NCBI RefSeq assembly: GCF_900104395.1
Contig: NZ_FMXX01000004.1
Strand: one strand, 5' to 3'
Length of the DNA stretch: 64,000 bases
From: Fusobacterium_C necrophorum
GTDB taxonomy: Bacteria; Fusobacteriota; Fusobacteriia; Fusobacteriales; Fusobacteriaceae
The notes under the pieces were generated by a model. It made no database searches. It had not been told where the DNA came from and worked only from the letters and a program-made list of their open reading frames with translations. Shown piece by piece: positions 8,616 through 17,685 of this stretch. How positions within the stretch are numbered: position 1 is the first letter of the stretch; each line of letters starts with the position of its first letter. The translations under genes were made by a program, and so were the position numbers.

Positions 8616-9926
8616 ATGTTTAATAAAAAAGTTTTATTGCCACATCAATACTATTATCCACATATGGATCTTATAGAAGATAAAAGTACTATTAGAAAAG
8701 AAGAAGAATTTTTTAAGAGTTTGGATATCTCAAAGAAAAGGAAAAATGCCTCAGTATATATCCACATTCCGTTTTGTGATTCTAAGTGTGAGTTTTGCGG
8801 ATTTGATAAAGTTAAAAACACATCTGAAATGGAAAAATATAAAGATATTGTAATAGAAGAAATTAAATTTTATGCAAATAAAAATTATATACAAAATTTA
8901 GAAATAGATGTTATTCATATTGGTGGAGGTACTCCAACTATATTACCACCTAAAATTTTTAATGAAATTTTAGGTGCAGCAAAAAAATATTTTAATATTG
9001 CAGATAACTTAGTTATTAATATAGAAGGATCTGCAACAACAATTTATAAAGATGAAGTTATTGAATATATAAAGGAGAATAATATTTCAAAAGTTAGTGT
9101 TGGGGTTCAAACATTTAATTTGAAATTAAGAGAAAACTATAAATCTAAGGCAACTATCGACGAAGTATACTTAACATTAAATAAGCTTAAAAACAATAAA
9201 ATAAAAACTGGAATTGACATCATGTATGGTTTTCCAGACTTTAAAATTGGAGATATATCTGAAATTACATTTAACGATATTAATGAAGCTGTAAAATTAG
9301 ATATAGATGCAATTGATTTTGGACAATTATATCCTTATTGTAATAATTTAGAAAAAAGAATTAAGGCTGAAAAGCTAAAATTGCCTAGTAAAGATCAGAT
9401 AGTTAATATTATAAAAACTGTAAATAATATTATGAAAGAGAATGGATATGAACAAAAAGCATCATATGGATATACTAAGAAAAATTCAGATATTATAGTT
9501 ATGGAATCTTCATATTATGGAGGAATTAAAGATGTACCTGATTGTATAGCAATTGGTTCTGGAGCTTTTGGTTTCATAAATGGATACAAATACAGGAATA
9601 ATTCGTACAATGTATATATTATGAATAGAAAAATGAAATTTTCTCAATTAAAAAAATTGAGTAATATGCAACTGCAAAATTTAAATGTAGTTGGATTCCC
9701 TAAAATTTTGTATTTGTCAAAAAAACAATTAAGAATGAACGGAGCCGAAAAATATGATTATAAAATAAAAAAACTATTGGAATGTGGAATGTTAGAGGAA
9801 TCGTTAAATGGATTTAATATAACAGAAGAAGGAAAATGCTTTATTGATAACATATATTATTATCTTTTAGAGGATGAAGAGAGAGAAAGAATTAACAGAC
9901 AAACAAAGATATTATATATTGAGTAA
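8616..9926 (+). CDS. HemN-like radical SAM enzyme
   Basis: 436 residues from the ATG at 8616, which has GAGGAG nine bases upstream; an earlier ATG at 8598 has none. YIHIPFC54-x3-C58-x2-C61-G-F is the HemN/HemW-type iron-sulfur motif, followed by VIHIGGGTPT and GVQTFN. The residue two after the third Cys is Phe, where true coproporphyrinogen dehydrogenases have a fourth Cys. This places it with HemN-like tailoring enzymes (class C methyltransferases, cyclopropanases) rather than haem synthesis. The C-terminal HemN-type domain is present (IAIGSGAFGFINGYKYRN). It probably alters a carrier-bound intermediate by radical chemistry; the exact reaction cannot be read from the sequence. Confidence 0.82.
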   Translation: MFNKKVLLPHQYYYPHMDLIEDKSTIRKEEEFFKSLDISKKRKNASVYIHIPFCDSKCEFCGFDKVKNTSEMEKYKDIVIEEIKFYANKNYIQNLEIDVIHIGGGTPTILPPKIFNEILGAAKKYFNIADNLVINIEGSATTIYKDEVIEYIKENNISKVSVGVQTFNLKLRENYKSKATIDEVYLTLNKLKNNKIKTGIDIMYGFPDFKIGDISEITFNDINEAVKLDIDAIDFGQLYPYCNNLEKRIKAEKLKLPSKDQIVNIIKTVNNIMKENGYEQKASYGYTKKNSDIIVMESSYYGGIKDVPDCIAIGSGAFGFINGYKYRNNSYNVYIMNRKMKFSQLKKLSNMQLQNLNVVGFPKILYLSKKQLRMNGAEKYDYKIKKLLECGMLEESLNGFNITEEGKCFIDNIYYYLLEDEERERINRQTKILYIE

Positions 9927-9961
9927 ATGAAGTTTAGTACTGGGAATATAAAGGTATAGAT

Positions 9962-11263
9962 ATGAATCAAAATTTATATTATAAAGGTGAACCATTAAAC
10001 AACTTTTTTATAGAAAATGAAATACTGTATATGTGTAACCTATTAAGAAAAAAATGTATTAAAGATAGTGAGATAGTCATTTGTAAATCAGACTCTCAAT
10101 TGGGTGTATATATACAATGGGAAGCATGTTTGAGGATGAATTTAATACCTCTGTTTATATACAAAGAAACTACAGAAAATACTATTGCTGAATTCAGGAA
10201 AATAATTGCTATTAGGGCAATTATTGAGTATAAAAATAACGAAATTTATTTATTTTCGTTCGATGAGCAAATTTGTGAAACAAATGTGTCAGATAAATTG
10301 GAAACAGGATCAGTTATTCATATAACCTCTGGTTCGACTGGTTGTCCAAAGTTAGTTTTGAGAACAAAACATCAAATGGAAGAAGAACTGAACAGATATG
10401 CAAATTTTTTAGAGATAACTGACAATGATGTAGTGTTTCCGCTTGTTCCCCTTAACCATTCATTTGGATTTATATCTGGTATGTTATTAAGTAAGAAATT
10501 TGGATTAGATTTAATATTATACGATAATTTAATTCCAAGAAATATACTTAATATTAGTAATAAGAGTAAAGTTTCAATTATGTTAGGGTTACCATATTTT
10601 TATAAAAAAATGATTGGATTGCCTGAAAGATATAAATTTAATTCTGAATTGAGATATATCATATCATCAGGTGGTCCAATTGAAAAGGGAATTCAAAAAC
10701 AATTTTTTGAAAGATTTGACAAAAAATTATATCAACAATATGGTTCAACTGAAACAGGTAGCTTGAGCATAGGATATTCAGAAACAAATTCTGGATATGT
10801 TGGAAAGCCTTTTGATGGAATAGGGGTTAATGTTGATGAAGTAAAAAGATGTATATATGTTGATACTCCGAAAACAATAGGAGCCTATATTACAAAAAAT
10901 GGAATACAGAGATTAGATGAAAGTATCTATAAAATGGGTGATATAGGGAGAGTGATTGATTCTGGAGGTATAGAACTGTTAGGAAGAGATGATGACATAA
11001 TTATAATCAATGGAAATAAAATAGATAAGAAATTAGTTATAAGATATATAAAAAAATTTAATTATATAGAAGAAGTTGATGTGTTTTTGAGAAATTCTCA
11101 TAATATAGAGGAGCTTATATGTGAGTATATAAGCAGTATTGAGTTAGATAAAAGTGATATTATTTCTTTTTTATCTAAATATTTGTCAAGTTATGAAATA
11201 CCTAAAATTTTTAAAAGAGTAAAACAGTTGTCAAATAAGAAAAAAATTAATTGGAAGACGTAA
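9962..11263 (+). CDS. AMP-forming acid ligase (adenylation enzyme) 1, compact form
   Basis: 433 residues, about 80-100 shorter than usual for acyl-CoA synthetase-like enzymes, mainly at the N-terminus. ANL-superfamily motifs are present: ITSGSTGCPK (P-loop), YQQYGSTETG, KMGDIGRV, LLGRDDDIIIINGNKI and a C-terminal catalytic Lys region (NKKKINWK). It should adenylate a carboxylic acid and load it on one of the two carrier proteins. The substrate pocket is not recognisable to me, so an aryl acid is only a guess from the shikimate genes. It lies 35 bases after the radical SAM gene in the same operon. Confidence 0.83.
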   Translation: MNQNLYYKGEPLNNFFIENEILYMCNLLRKKCIKDSEIVICKSDSQLGVYIQWEACLRMNLIPLFIYKETTENTIAEFRKIIAIRAIIEYKNNEIYLFSFDEQICETNVSDKLETGSVIHITSGSTGCPKLVLRTKHQMEEELNRYANFLEITDNDVVFPLVPLNHSFGFISGMLLSKKFGLDLILYDNLIPRNILNISNKSKVSIMLGLPYFYKKMIGLPERYKFNSELRYIISSGGPIEKGIQKQFFERFDKKLYQQYGSTETGSLSIGYSETNSGYVGKPFDGIGVNVDEVKRCIYVDTPKTIGAYITKNGIQRLDESIYKMGDIGRVIDSGGIELLGRDDDIIIINGNKIDKKLVIRYIKKFNYIEEVDVFLRNSHNIEELICEYISSIELDKSDIISFLSKYLSSYEIPKIFKRVKQLSNKKKINWKT

Positions 11264-11289
11264 ATCTAAACGTAAAAGGAGAATTTATA

Positions 11290-12396
11290 ATGAATACAGA
11301 TGTTTTGATAGTTAAAGCTGAAAAATCCCCCGTAACAAACAGTAAATCATTATTACCGAATCAACTTTATAAAAATCCTTTCTTGTCAATAGAAAAAAGA
11401 GAATTATGTGAAATAGAAGATAATAAAATAAGGTTAAAGATGATGTATGTAGGTATTTGTGGAACTGATTTACATCTAATTAATGGTAACAAAATGACTG
11501 GATATATAACAAGTACTGCTCCAGTGGATATCCCTAGAGCCGGTAGAGTTATTGGTCATGAGGGAGTAGGAGAAGTCGTACAAGTAGGTAAAAATGTTAG
11601 AAATATAAAGACTGGAATGATAGTTACATTGGAATCTATCATAACATGTGGGTATTGTGAATGTTGTAAAAATGGCAATTACAATCAATGTGAAAATTCT
11701 AAACTATTAGGATTTGAAAAAGATGGACTAATGGGGAATTTTGTAGATGTAGATGCAAGCATTGCACATGATGTAACAAAATATATAAAAAGTGAAAAGG
11801 ATTTGAAATCTATGGCTTGTATTGAGCCAGCCGGAGTTGCTTTTGTAGCATGTGAAAATGCAAATATTTTGCCAGGAGATAATTTAGTTATTTTTGGCGG
11901 TGGTCCAATAGGAGCTTATGTAGCTATGTTTAGTAGAAAAATATTTGGAGCAAGAAAAATTTATATTGTGGAACCAGTTGAATTTAGAAGAAAAATTTTA
12001 GAAAAATGGACAGATAATGTGTACGAGAAAGTGGATGATATAAAAGATAATATTGAAAATATAAATATAATTATCGAAGCATCTGGTGAATTAGAAAATA
12101 TAAATCACATATTTGAGTCATTAGCACCAAATGGAAGGGTAGTTTTATTGGGAAGGAGTGGTAGAGAATTAAATTTAAAAAATATTGATCATATGATAAC
12201 CAATAATATAAAAATTATTGGGTCACGTGGGCATCTAGGAGGGGCATTTTTTAAAATATTCAAATTGTATTCAAATGGAATGATTGATTTAAATCATATA
12301 ATTACTACAGAGTTAATAGGTCTGAATTCGCTGAAAGAAGCTTTAACAAGCGATTTTATTTATAGGAATTGCAAAGCGATTGTGAAATTGAAATAA
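11290..12396 (+). CDS. Zinc-dependent alcohol dehydrogenase (MDR family)
   Basis: 368 residues. Catalytic-zinc and structural-zinc motifs are both present: GICGTDLH, GHEGVGEV and the four-Cys lobe CGYCECCKNGNYNQC. The NAD(P)-binding turn reads VIFGGGPIGAYVA. Overall it resembles threonine/sorbitol-type medium-chain dehydrogenases. It probably oxidises or reduces a hydroxyl on the pathway intermediate; a shikimate-like ring alcohol is one option. The start at 11290 is chosen because AGGAG lies eight bases upstream; an earlier ATG at 11251 would overlap the previous gene without a site. Confidence 0.85.
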   Translation: MNTDVLIVKAEKSPVTNSKSLLPNQLYKNPFLSIEKRELCEIEDNKIRLKMMYVGICGTDLHLINGNKMTGYITSTAPVDIPRAGRVIGHEGVGEVVQVGKNVRNIKTGMIVTLESIITCGYCECCKNGNYNQCENSKLLGFEKDGLMGNFVDVDASIAHDVTKYIKSEKDLKSMACIEPAGVAFVACENANILPGDNLVIFGGGPIGAYVAMFSRKIFGARKIYIVEPVEFRRKILEKWTDNVYEKVDDIKDNIENINIIIEASGELENINHIFESLAPNGRVVLLGRSGRELNLKNIDHMITNNIKIIGSRGHLGGAFFKIFKLYSNGMIDLNHIITTELIGLNSLKEALTSDFIYRNCKAIVKLK

Positions 12397-12436
12397 GTAT
12401 AAGATTAACATATTTTAGATGTTGAAGAGGGATTTT

Positions 12437-14092
12437 ATGGATAAATTAAGTTATAAAACATTAAATGAGGGATTTTTAGACTTCAATCAATCACATATTT
12501 TTATAGAATATTTAGGTAATGAAATTACAATTACTTCAAATGAATTTAAAGATAGTGTGAAAATAATACTATATAATTTAAAAAAATTAGGGATAAAGCG
12601 AGGAGATGAAGTTTTATTTCAAATAGATAATAGTATTGAATTATTAAAACTTTTTTGGGCGTGTATTTTAGGTGGGTTCATAGCGATACCATACACATAT
12701 TTAGAGAAAAGAGATGAAAAGAATAAGATATTAAAAATATGGGAAATTTTAGAAAATCCATATTTAGTTTCAAATACAAGCACAATTGAAATACTTGATA
12801 CGGATGACAAATTTAGACATATAGTTAGAAAGAGTATTTCTATAGATAAATTAGAAAATCCTGTAGGATTTATAGATGTTAATATAGATATTCCAAATGA
12901 AAATGACATAGCCTTTATTCAGTACTCTTCAGGTTCAACGAGTGATCCTAAAGGAGTAATTGTAACACACAAAAATATTATTTCGAGTATTAATGCAACA
13001 ATCAGAGCTATGGATGTAGTCGAAAATGATATTTACTTAAGTTGGTTGCCGCTTACGCATAGTTTCGGAATGATAGGGACATATTTAACACCTCTTTTAG
13101 CTGGATGCAGTTTTTATATTATGTCACCTAAAGTTTTTGTTTTACAACCTTTATTGTGGTTAGAAAAAATGGATGAACATAAGGTCACAGTTACTGCTTC
13201 TCCTAATTTCGGAATTAGACATGTTTGTAATTATATAGATATAAAAGATGATATAGATATAAATCTAAAGTCACTTAGGCTAATCATTGATGGAGCAGAA
13301 CCTGTATCCGCATTGGTGTGTAGACTTTTTATAGAAAAAATGAAAAAATTTGGAATGAGTAGTAGCACATTGAAGCCTTCGTATGGCTTATCGGAAGGAA
13401 CTTTGGTAGTGTCAACGTCAAGCAAAGACAAAGAATTTGTAGAAGTTATTGTGAAAAGGGAGAGTCTTAATATAGGAGATAAAGTTATAAAATGTAATAA
13501 AATGAGTAAAAATACGATTGCTTTTGTTGAGGTTGGCGCTTGTTTAGATAATCTAGAGACAAAGATAGTAGATGACTCTGGGAGGATTTTAGAGAAAGGT
13601 AAAGTGGGGACATTATTTATTAAAGGGGATTCAGTATCAATTGGATATTATAGGGATCAAAAATCAACTATAGAGTCTTTTGATAAAGATGGTTGGTTAA
13701 ATACTGGTGATTTAGGTTTTTTTAATGGAAATAAGTTAGTACTCACTGGGAGAAAGAATGATGTAGTATTTGTTAATGGTGAAAATTATTATTTTCATGA
13801 TATTGAAAATATTTGTAATGAACTCAGTTCATTAGGGTTTTCAAAAGTCGCCATTTGTGGAGTATATAATTCAGAAATTGATAAAGAAAAGATTTTTTGT
13901 TTTGTTGAATGTAACAAAGGTGAACAAGAGTTTAGTGAAATTGCGAAGAAATTAAAAAAATATGCTATTAATAAAATAGGAATAGGAATTGAACATTTTA
14001 TAAAAATTGAAAATATACCTGTAACGATTAGTGGGAAAATTAAACGCTTTGAATTGAAAAAATATTTAGTTGATAACTTTGGGGGGCAATGA
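12437..14092 (+). CDS. AMP-forming acid ligase 2 (fatty-acyl-AMP-ligase-like)
   Basis: 551 residues, full length for the family. Motifs in order: IQYSSGSTSDPKGVIVTHKN (P-loop), SWLPLTHSFGMIGTYL, IIDGAEPVS, PSYGLSEGTL, WLNTGDLGF, LVLTGRKNDVVFVNGENYY and a C-terminal catalytic Lys in TISGKIKRF. The GAEP and YGLSE forms are those of fatty-acyl-AMP ligases, which pass acids straight to carrier proteins rather than to CoA. With ligase 1 this suggests that two different acids are activated. The start at 12437 has GAGGG five bases upstream. The final TGA is followed immediately by the TTG start of the next gene. Confidence 0.85.
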   Translation: MDKLSYKTLNEGFLDFNQSHIFIEYLGNEITITSNEFKDSVKIILYNLKKLGIKRGDEVLFQIDNSIELLKLFWACILGGFIAIPYTYLEKRDEKNKILKIWEILENPYLVSNTSTIEILDTDDKFRHIVRKSISIDKLENPVGFIDVNIDIPNENDIAFIQYSSGSTSDPKGVIVTHKNIISSINATIRAMDVVENDIYLSWLPLTHSFGMIGTYLTPLLAGCSFYIMSPKVFVLQPLLWLEKMDEHKVTVTASPNFGIRHVCNYIDIKDDIDINLKSLRLIIDGAEPVSALVCRLFIEKMKKFGMSSSTLKPSYGLSEGTLVVSTSSKDKEFVEVIVKRESLNIGDKVIKCNKMSKNTIAFVEVGACLDNLETKIVDDSGRILEKGKVGTLFIKGDSVSIGYYRDQKSTIESFDKDGWLNTGDLGFFNGNKLVLTGRKNDVVFVNGENYYFHDIENICNELSSLGFSKVAICGVYNSEIDKEKIFCFVECNKGEQEFSEIAKKLKKYAINKIGIGIEHFIKIENIPVTISGKIKRFELKKYLVDNFGGQ

Positions 14093-14770
14093 TTGAACAA
14101 AATATATAATATAGTTGAATTAAAAGTTGGAAACGTTAATAATTGTATGTACATTGTTATAAACGTAATAAATAACGAATGTGTAATAATAGATCCAGCA
14201 TGGGATTTAGAAAAAATAGATAGGTATATTCATGATTTGAAGATAATACCAAAAGGGATTATGCTAACTCATTCTCATAGAGATCATACAAATTTAGCAG
14301 ATAAGTTATCTGTTAAATATGAAATACCTGTTTATATGTCAAAAAAAGAAATAGAGTATTACGAATTCATATGTAGTAATTTGTGTCAGTTAGATGACAT
14401 GGATGAAATAATAATAGCGAATTTAAAATTTGAATGTTTGATGACGCCAGGACATACGGTAGGAAGCATGTGCTATAAAATAGGGAATAACATATTTACC
14501 GGAGATACTATTTTCATAAATGGTTGTGGGTTTTGTAATTGTAGAGGAGGAGATGTAGATGATATGTTTAATAGCGTGAAAAAAATAAAAAAATATTTGA
14601 CTACAGATACAAACATATATCCAGGGCATCGTTTTAAGGAAAATCCACATAGAGAAATAGATTGTTTTAAAGAAAATATTTATTTAAATATTAACGATAA
14701 GTCTATATTTAAAAAATTAATAAAGATTAATGATAAAAGAAATATATTTCTAGATTTTGAATATAATTAA
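14093..14770 (+). CDS. Metallo-beta-lactamase-fold hydrolase (glyoxalase II-like)
   Basis: 225 residues. The metal motif is H60-S-H62-R-D64-H65, followed by TPGHTVGSMCY, GDTIFING and the late GH in YPGHRF, all typical of glyoxalase II-type enzymes. These cleave thioesters, and PqsE-like members act inside biosynthetic pathways, so a carrier- or CoA-thioester substrate is plausible. The translation start appears to be TTG, directly after the stop of ligase 2 and six bases after GGGGGG; no better start is present. It could equally detoxify a by-product. Confidence 0.8.
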   Translation: MNKIYNIVELKVGNVNNCMYIVINVINNECVIIDPAWDLEKIDRYIHDLKIIPKGIMLTHSHRDHTNLADKLSVKYEIPVYMSKKEIEYYEFICSNLCQLDDMDEIIIANLKFECLMTPGHTVGSMCYKIGNNIFTGDTIFINGCGFCNCRGGDVDDMFNSVKKIKKYLTTDTNIYPGHRFKENPHREIDCFKENIYLNINDKSIFKKLIKINDKRNIFLDFEYN

Positions 14771-14791
14771 TATATTAAATTGGAGGCTCAT

Positions 14792-15097
14792 ATGAAGAAA
14801 TATAATAATATAGAAAAACTTAATATTATAAGAGAATGCTTAATGGAGATATCTCCCAATAAGCAAATTGATAAAATTAGTATAGAAACATCCATTACAA
14901 ATGATTTAGGGTTAAATTCTATAGAAATAATGGACTTACTATTAAAAATAAGAGAAAAACTTATGAGTAACGATGAAAATATTATTGAAAAAAATATAGA
15001 CATAGAAAAGTTACTTGTGTTTCTCTTTGCTGATACAGATGATATTTATATGAAATCAATATTTAATTTTATTGATGAAATTGAAAACTTATTATGA
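14792..15097 (+). CDS. Acyl carrier protein 2, C-terminally extended
   Basis: 101 residues from the ATG with TGGAGG upstream. The attachment motif is D-L-G-L-N-S43-I-E, with Asn before the modified Ser where Asp is usual. About 25 extra residues follow the usual ACP length, with a Phe/Asp-rich helix. It differs clearly from carrier protein 1, so the cluster has two non-redundant carriers matching the two ligases. It sits directly before the second radical SAM gene. Confidence 0.75.
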   Translation: MKKYNNIEKLNIIRECLMEISPNKQIDKISIETSITNDLGLNSIEIMDLLLKIREKLMSNDENIIEKNIDIEKLLVFLFADTDDIYMKSIFNFIDEIENLL

Positions 15098-15118
15098 TTA
15101 AAGGAGAGGATAAATAAT

Positions 15119-16099
15119 ATGGAAGTAAATAAAAAAATTAATTGGGGAATTTCAAGAGACTTACAGGCAGACATAAGATATGAGTATAATGCGTGTAAGG
15201 GGTACGTAATTGATTTGTCATTAGGTTGTTCTCATAAGTGTTCTTATTGTATATTTTCACCATTAGAATTAAAGGTATATAAATTGCATAATCCTAATTA
15301 TAATGGAGAAGTGTTGACATTAAAATTAGAAAAGTTTTTGGAAAGGAAGGAATTTCCTCCATCAGTATATATGAGTTACTCCTCGGATCCTTTGGGAAAT
15401 GAAAATGTTAAGGAATCTACAAAAATAGTATTAAAAAAACTACTGGAAAATGATGTCAATGTGTTATTTATCACTAAAGGAATTTTTGATGATTCCATTT
15501 TGGATATAGTTAAAGAAAGGCCTGATTTGATGAACATACAGATTGATGTTTCTAATTATGACAATTTCAGAAATAGTAAAATAGAACCTGGAGCACCTTC
15601 TTATACTCAAAGAATGTATAATATTGAAAAATTAACGAAAATAGAGGGGTTAGGTTCATTAGCTGTTAGAATGGATCCTTTATTACCTAATATTGATGAT
15701 ACTAGTGAAAATATTGAAAAAATACTAAAAGATATTAGCATATTAGGTGTTGGTGAGGTAGTTGTTGGATATGTAGTATTGACTGAAAGTATCAAAAATA
15801 GATGGTCAAATGATAAATATACTAAGCAGGTTACAGACTTGCTTACAGAGAAAACTCCTACTATTTCTCAGCAAACTTTATATTCTATTCCTTTTGAAGA
15901 TAAAGTAAAAAGAATAGAAAAAATTCGTGAATTATGTAAAAAATATGGCATAACATTATCTGTGTGTGGGTGTAAAGATGAACGCTTTAAAAAAACAGAT
16001 TTTGAATGGGTCTGCCATCCTTTTAATAGAGAGGTAAGGGAGAAATTAAATAAACAAATGAGTAATAATATGATGATGGAAACGGATCATTTAACATAG
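15119..16099 (+). CDS. Radical SAM enzyme, spore-photoproduct-lyase-like
   Basis: 326 residues. The cluster motif is C37-S-H-K-C41-S-Y-C44-I-F, and the following layout (SYSSDPLGNEN, VLFITKG, VRMDPLLPNI) matches the SPL/Rv2578c-like branch, not HemN. Extra cysteines near the C-terminus (VCGCKD, then WVCHPF) may bind a second metal site. The family is mostly uncharacterised apart from DNA-repair members. Its place between carrier protein 2 and the exporter gene makes a tailoring role likely. It is the last gene of the tight operon; a 198-base gap follows. Confidence 0.78.
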   Translation: MEVNKKINWGISRDLQADIRYEYNACKGYVIDLSLGCSHKCSYCIFSPLELKVYKLHNPNYNGEVLTLKLEKFLERKEFPPSVYMSYSSDPLGNENVKESTKIVLKKLLENDVNVLFITKGIFDDSILDIVKERPDLMNIQIDVSNYDNFRNSKIEPGAPSYTQRMYNIEKLTKIEGLGSLAVRMDPLLPNIDDTSENIEKILKDISILGVGEVVVGYVVLTESIKNRWSNDKYTKQVTDLLTEKTPTISQQTLYSIPFEDKVKRIEKIRELCKKYGITLSVCGCKDERFKKTDFEWVCHPFNREVREKLNKQMSNNMMMETDHLT

Positions 16100-16297
16100 G
16101 ATGTTTATTTTTTGTCATTATATTCTTGTGAATTGCACTAAAATATTTTCGATATATATGATAATGACATAAATATAGCATATATAAATTTTGTTATAGG
16201 CAAGCATAGCATGTAAAATTATTTACAATGTTTTGTTTGTAGTATTTTTTGTCACATGAATATAGAAAAATAAAAAATGAAAAGAGGAAAATTTTGA

Positions 16298-17629
16298 ATG
16301 AATGAAAATAAAATAAAAATTTTGAAAAAAGACAATATTGATAAAGCACTTTTTAAGCTAGGTATTCCTATGGTTATCAGTTTATTGGTAGCCGCTTTAT
16401 ACAATGTCGTTGATACCTATTTTGTTTCTGGACTTGGGAAAGAGGCAGTAGCTGCCGTTTCAGTTGCCTTTCCGATTCAACTTATCTTTTTAGGAATAGG
16501 ATTAACATTCGGTGCAGGAGCAGGTTCTTATATATCAAGGCTACTTGGAGAAAACAATAAAAAAGAAGCTAGTATTATAGCAACAGTTGCTCTGATATCA
16601 AGTGCGATTTTAGGGATAATTACAGCTATTGCATTGTTTTGCTATTTAGAGGGCGTTTTGAAATTTATGGGGGCCATTCCATCTATTATGGAAATTTCTA
16701 AGTCTTATACAGGAATATTTATAGTAGGTGGTATTTTGGGAGCAATCAATGTAACACTTGGTAACTTGGTCGTTGCACAAGGAGCTGCCAAAATTTCATT
16801 AAAAGCTATGCTTTTAGGCTCTATATCAAATATGGTTTTGGATCCGATATTCATATTTGGATTTAATTTAGGAGTTAGAGGTGCAGCTATTGCGACACTA
16901 ATAGCCAGAGTGATAACCAGTCTAATGTATCTCATTTACTTTATAGGAGATAAAAACTTAATTGAGATAAAATTACCTAACTTTAAGCCTACACTTGCAA
17001 TTTATAAAGAGGTATTGAAGATAGGAATTTCCATGTTAATACTTCAAATTTTACAAACTATATCTATAAGCAAAATATCTTATGCAGCGTCCTTTTATGG
17101 AGAAGAAGCAATAGCTGCAATGGGCATTGTTCTTAGGATTGTAACATTAGGAACAAATGTTGTATTCGGATATATGAAAGGACTACAACCATTAGCCGGA
17201 TTTAATTATGGAGCTAAGAATTATGAAAGAGTAAGAGAGGCTATCAAGGCAAGTATTAAATGGACAAGTGTATTTTGCATAGTTTGGACGCTAATAATAT
17301 ATGTGTTTGCACCAAGCATATTATCTATATTTGGAACTGATGAAAATGTATTAAATATAGCAGTGCTGGCATTAAGAGCAGGTGTTATTATGTTTATAAC
17401 ATTTGGATTTCAGTTTACCTACTCTACCTTATATTTGTCTATGGGAAAGGCGTTAGGGGGAGTATTTCTAAATTCATTAAGACAGGGAATAATTTTTATC
17501 CCTATCATTTTATTGTTGCCTAAATTTATGGGATTAAAGGGTGTTATATATGCACAAGCAATTTCGGATTTGATAACAACAATCATCACAATTCCTTTTG
17601 CTATTAGTATTCATAAGAAATTATTATAA
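16298..17629 (+). CDS. MATE-family efflux transporter
   Basis: 443 residues with twelve predicted membrane segments in two similar halves, the normal size for MATE drug/sodium or proton antiporters. Typical stretches are LGIPMVISLLVAALYNVVDT near the N-terminus and GMSILIL-like repeats later. It has an AGAGG site. The 198-base gap upstream may hold its own promoter. Its base composition is less AT-rich than the biosynthetic genes, which suggests separate acquisition. It probably exports the cluster's product or gives self-resistance. Confidence 0.88.
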   Translation: MNENKIKILKKDNIDKALFKLGIPMVISLLVAALYNVVDTYFVSGLGKEAVAAVSVAFPIQLIFLGIGLTFGAGAGSYISRLLGENNKKEASIIATVALISSAILGIITAIALFCYLEGVLKFMGAIPSIMEISKSYTGIFIVGGILGAINVTLGNLVVAQGAAKISLKAMLLGSISNMVLDPIFIFGFNLGVRGAAIATLIARVITSLMYLIYFIGDKNLIEIKLPNFKPTLAIYKEVLKIGISMLILQILQTISISKISYAASFYGEEAIAAMGIVLRIVTLGTNVVFGYMKGLQPLAGFNYGAKNYERVREAIKASIKWTSVFCIVWTLIIYVFAPSILSIFGTDENVLNIAVLALRAGVIMFITFGFQFTYSTLYLSMGKALGGVFLNSLRQGIIFIPIILLLPKFMGLKGVIYAQAISDLITTIITIPFAISIHKKLL

Positions 17630-17685
17630 AATAAGATAGAAGTATAAAATGCTATATAAATATATTTGTGTATTTAGGAGAAAAA

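Noticed and set aside
8616..9926. Oxygen-independent coproporphyrinogen dehydrogenase
   Set aside because: Lacks the fourth Cys after CxxxCxxC and lies in a biosynthetic operon away from any haem gene.
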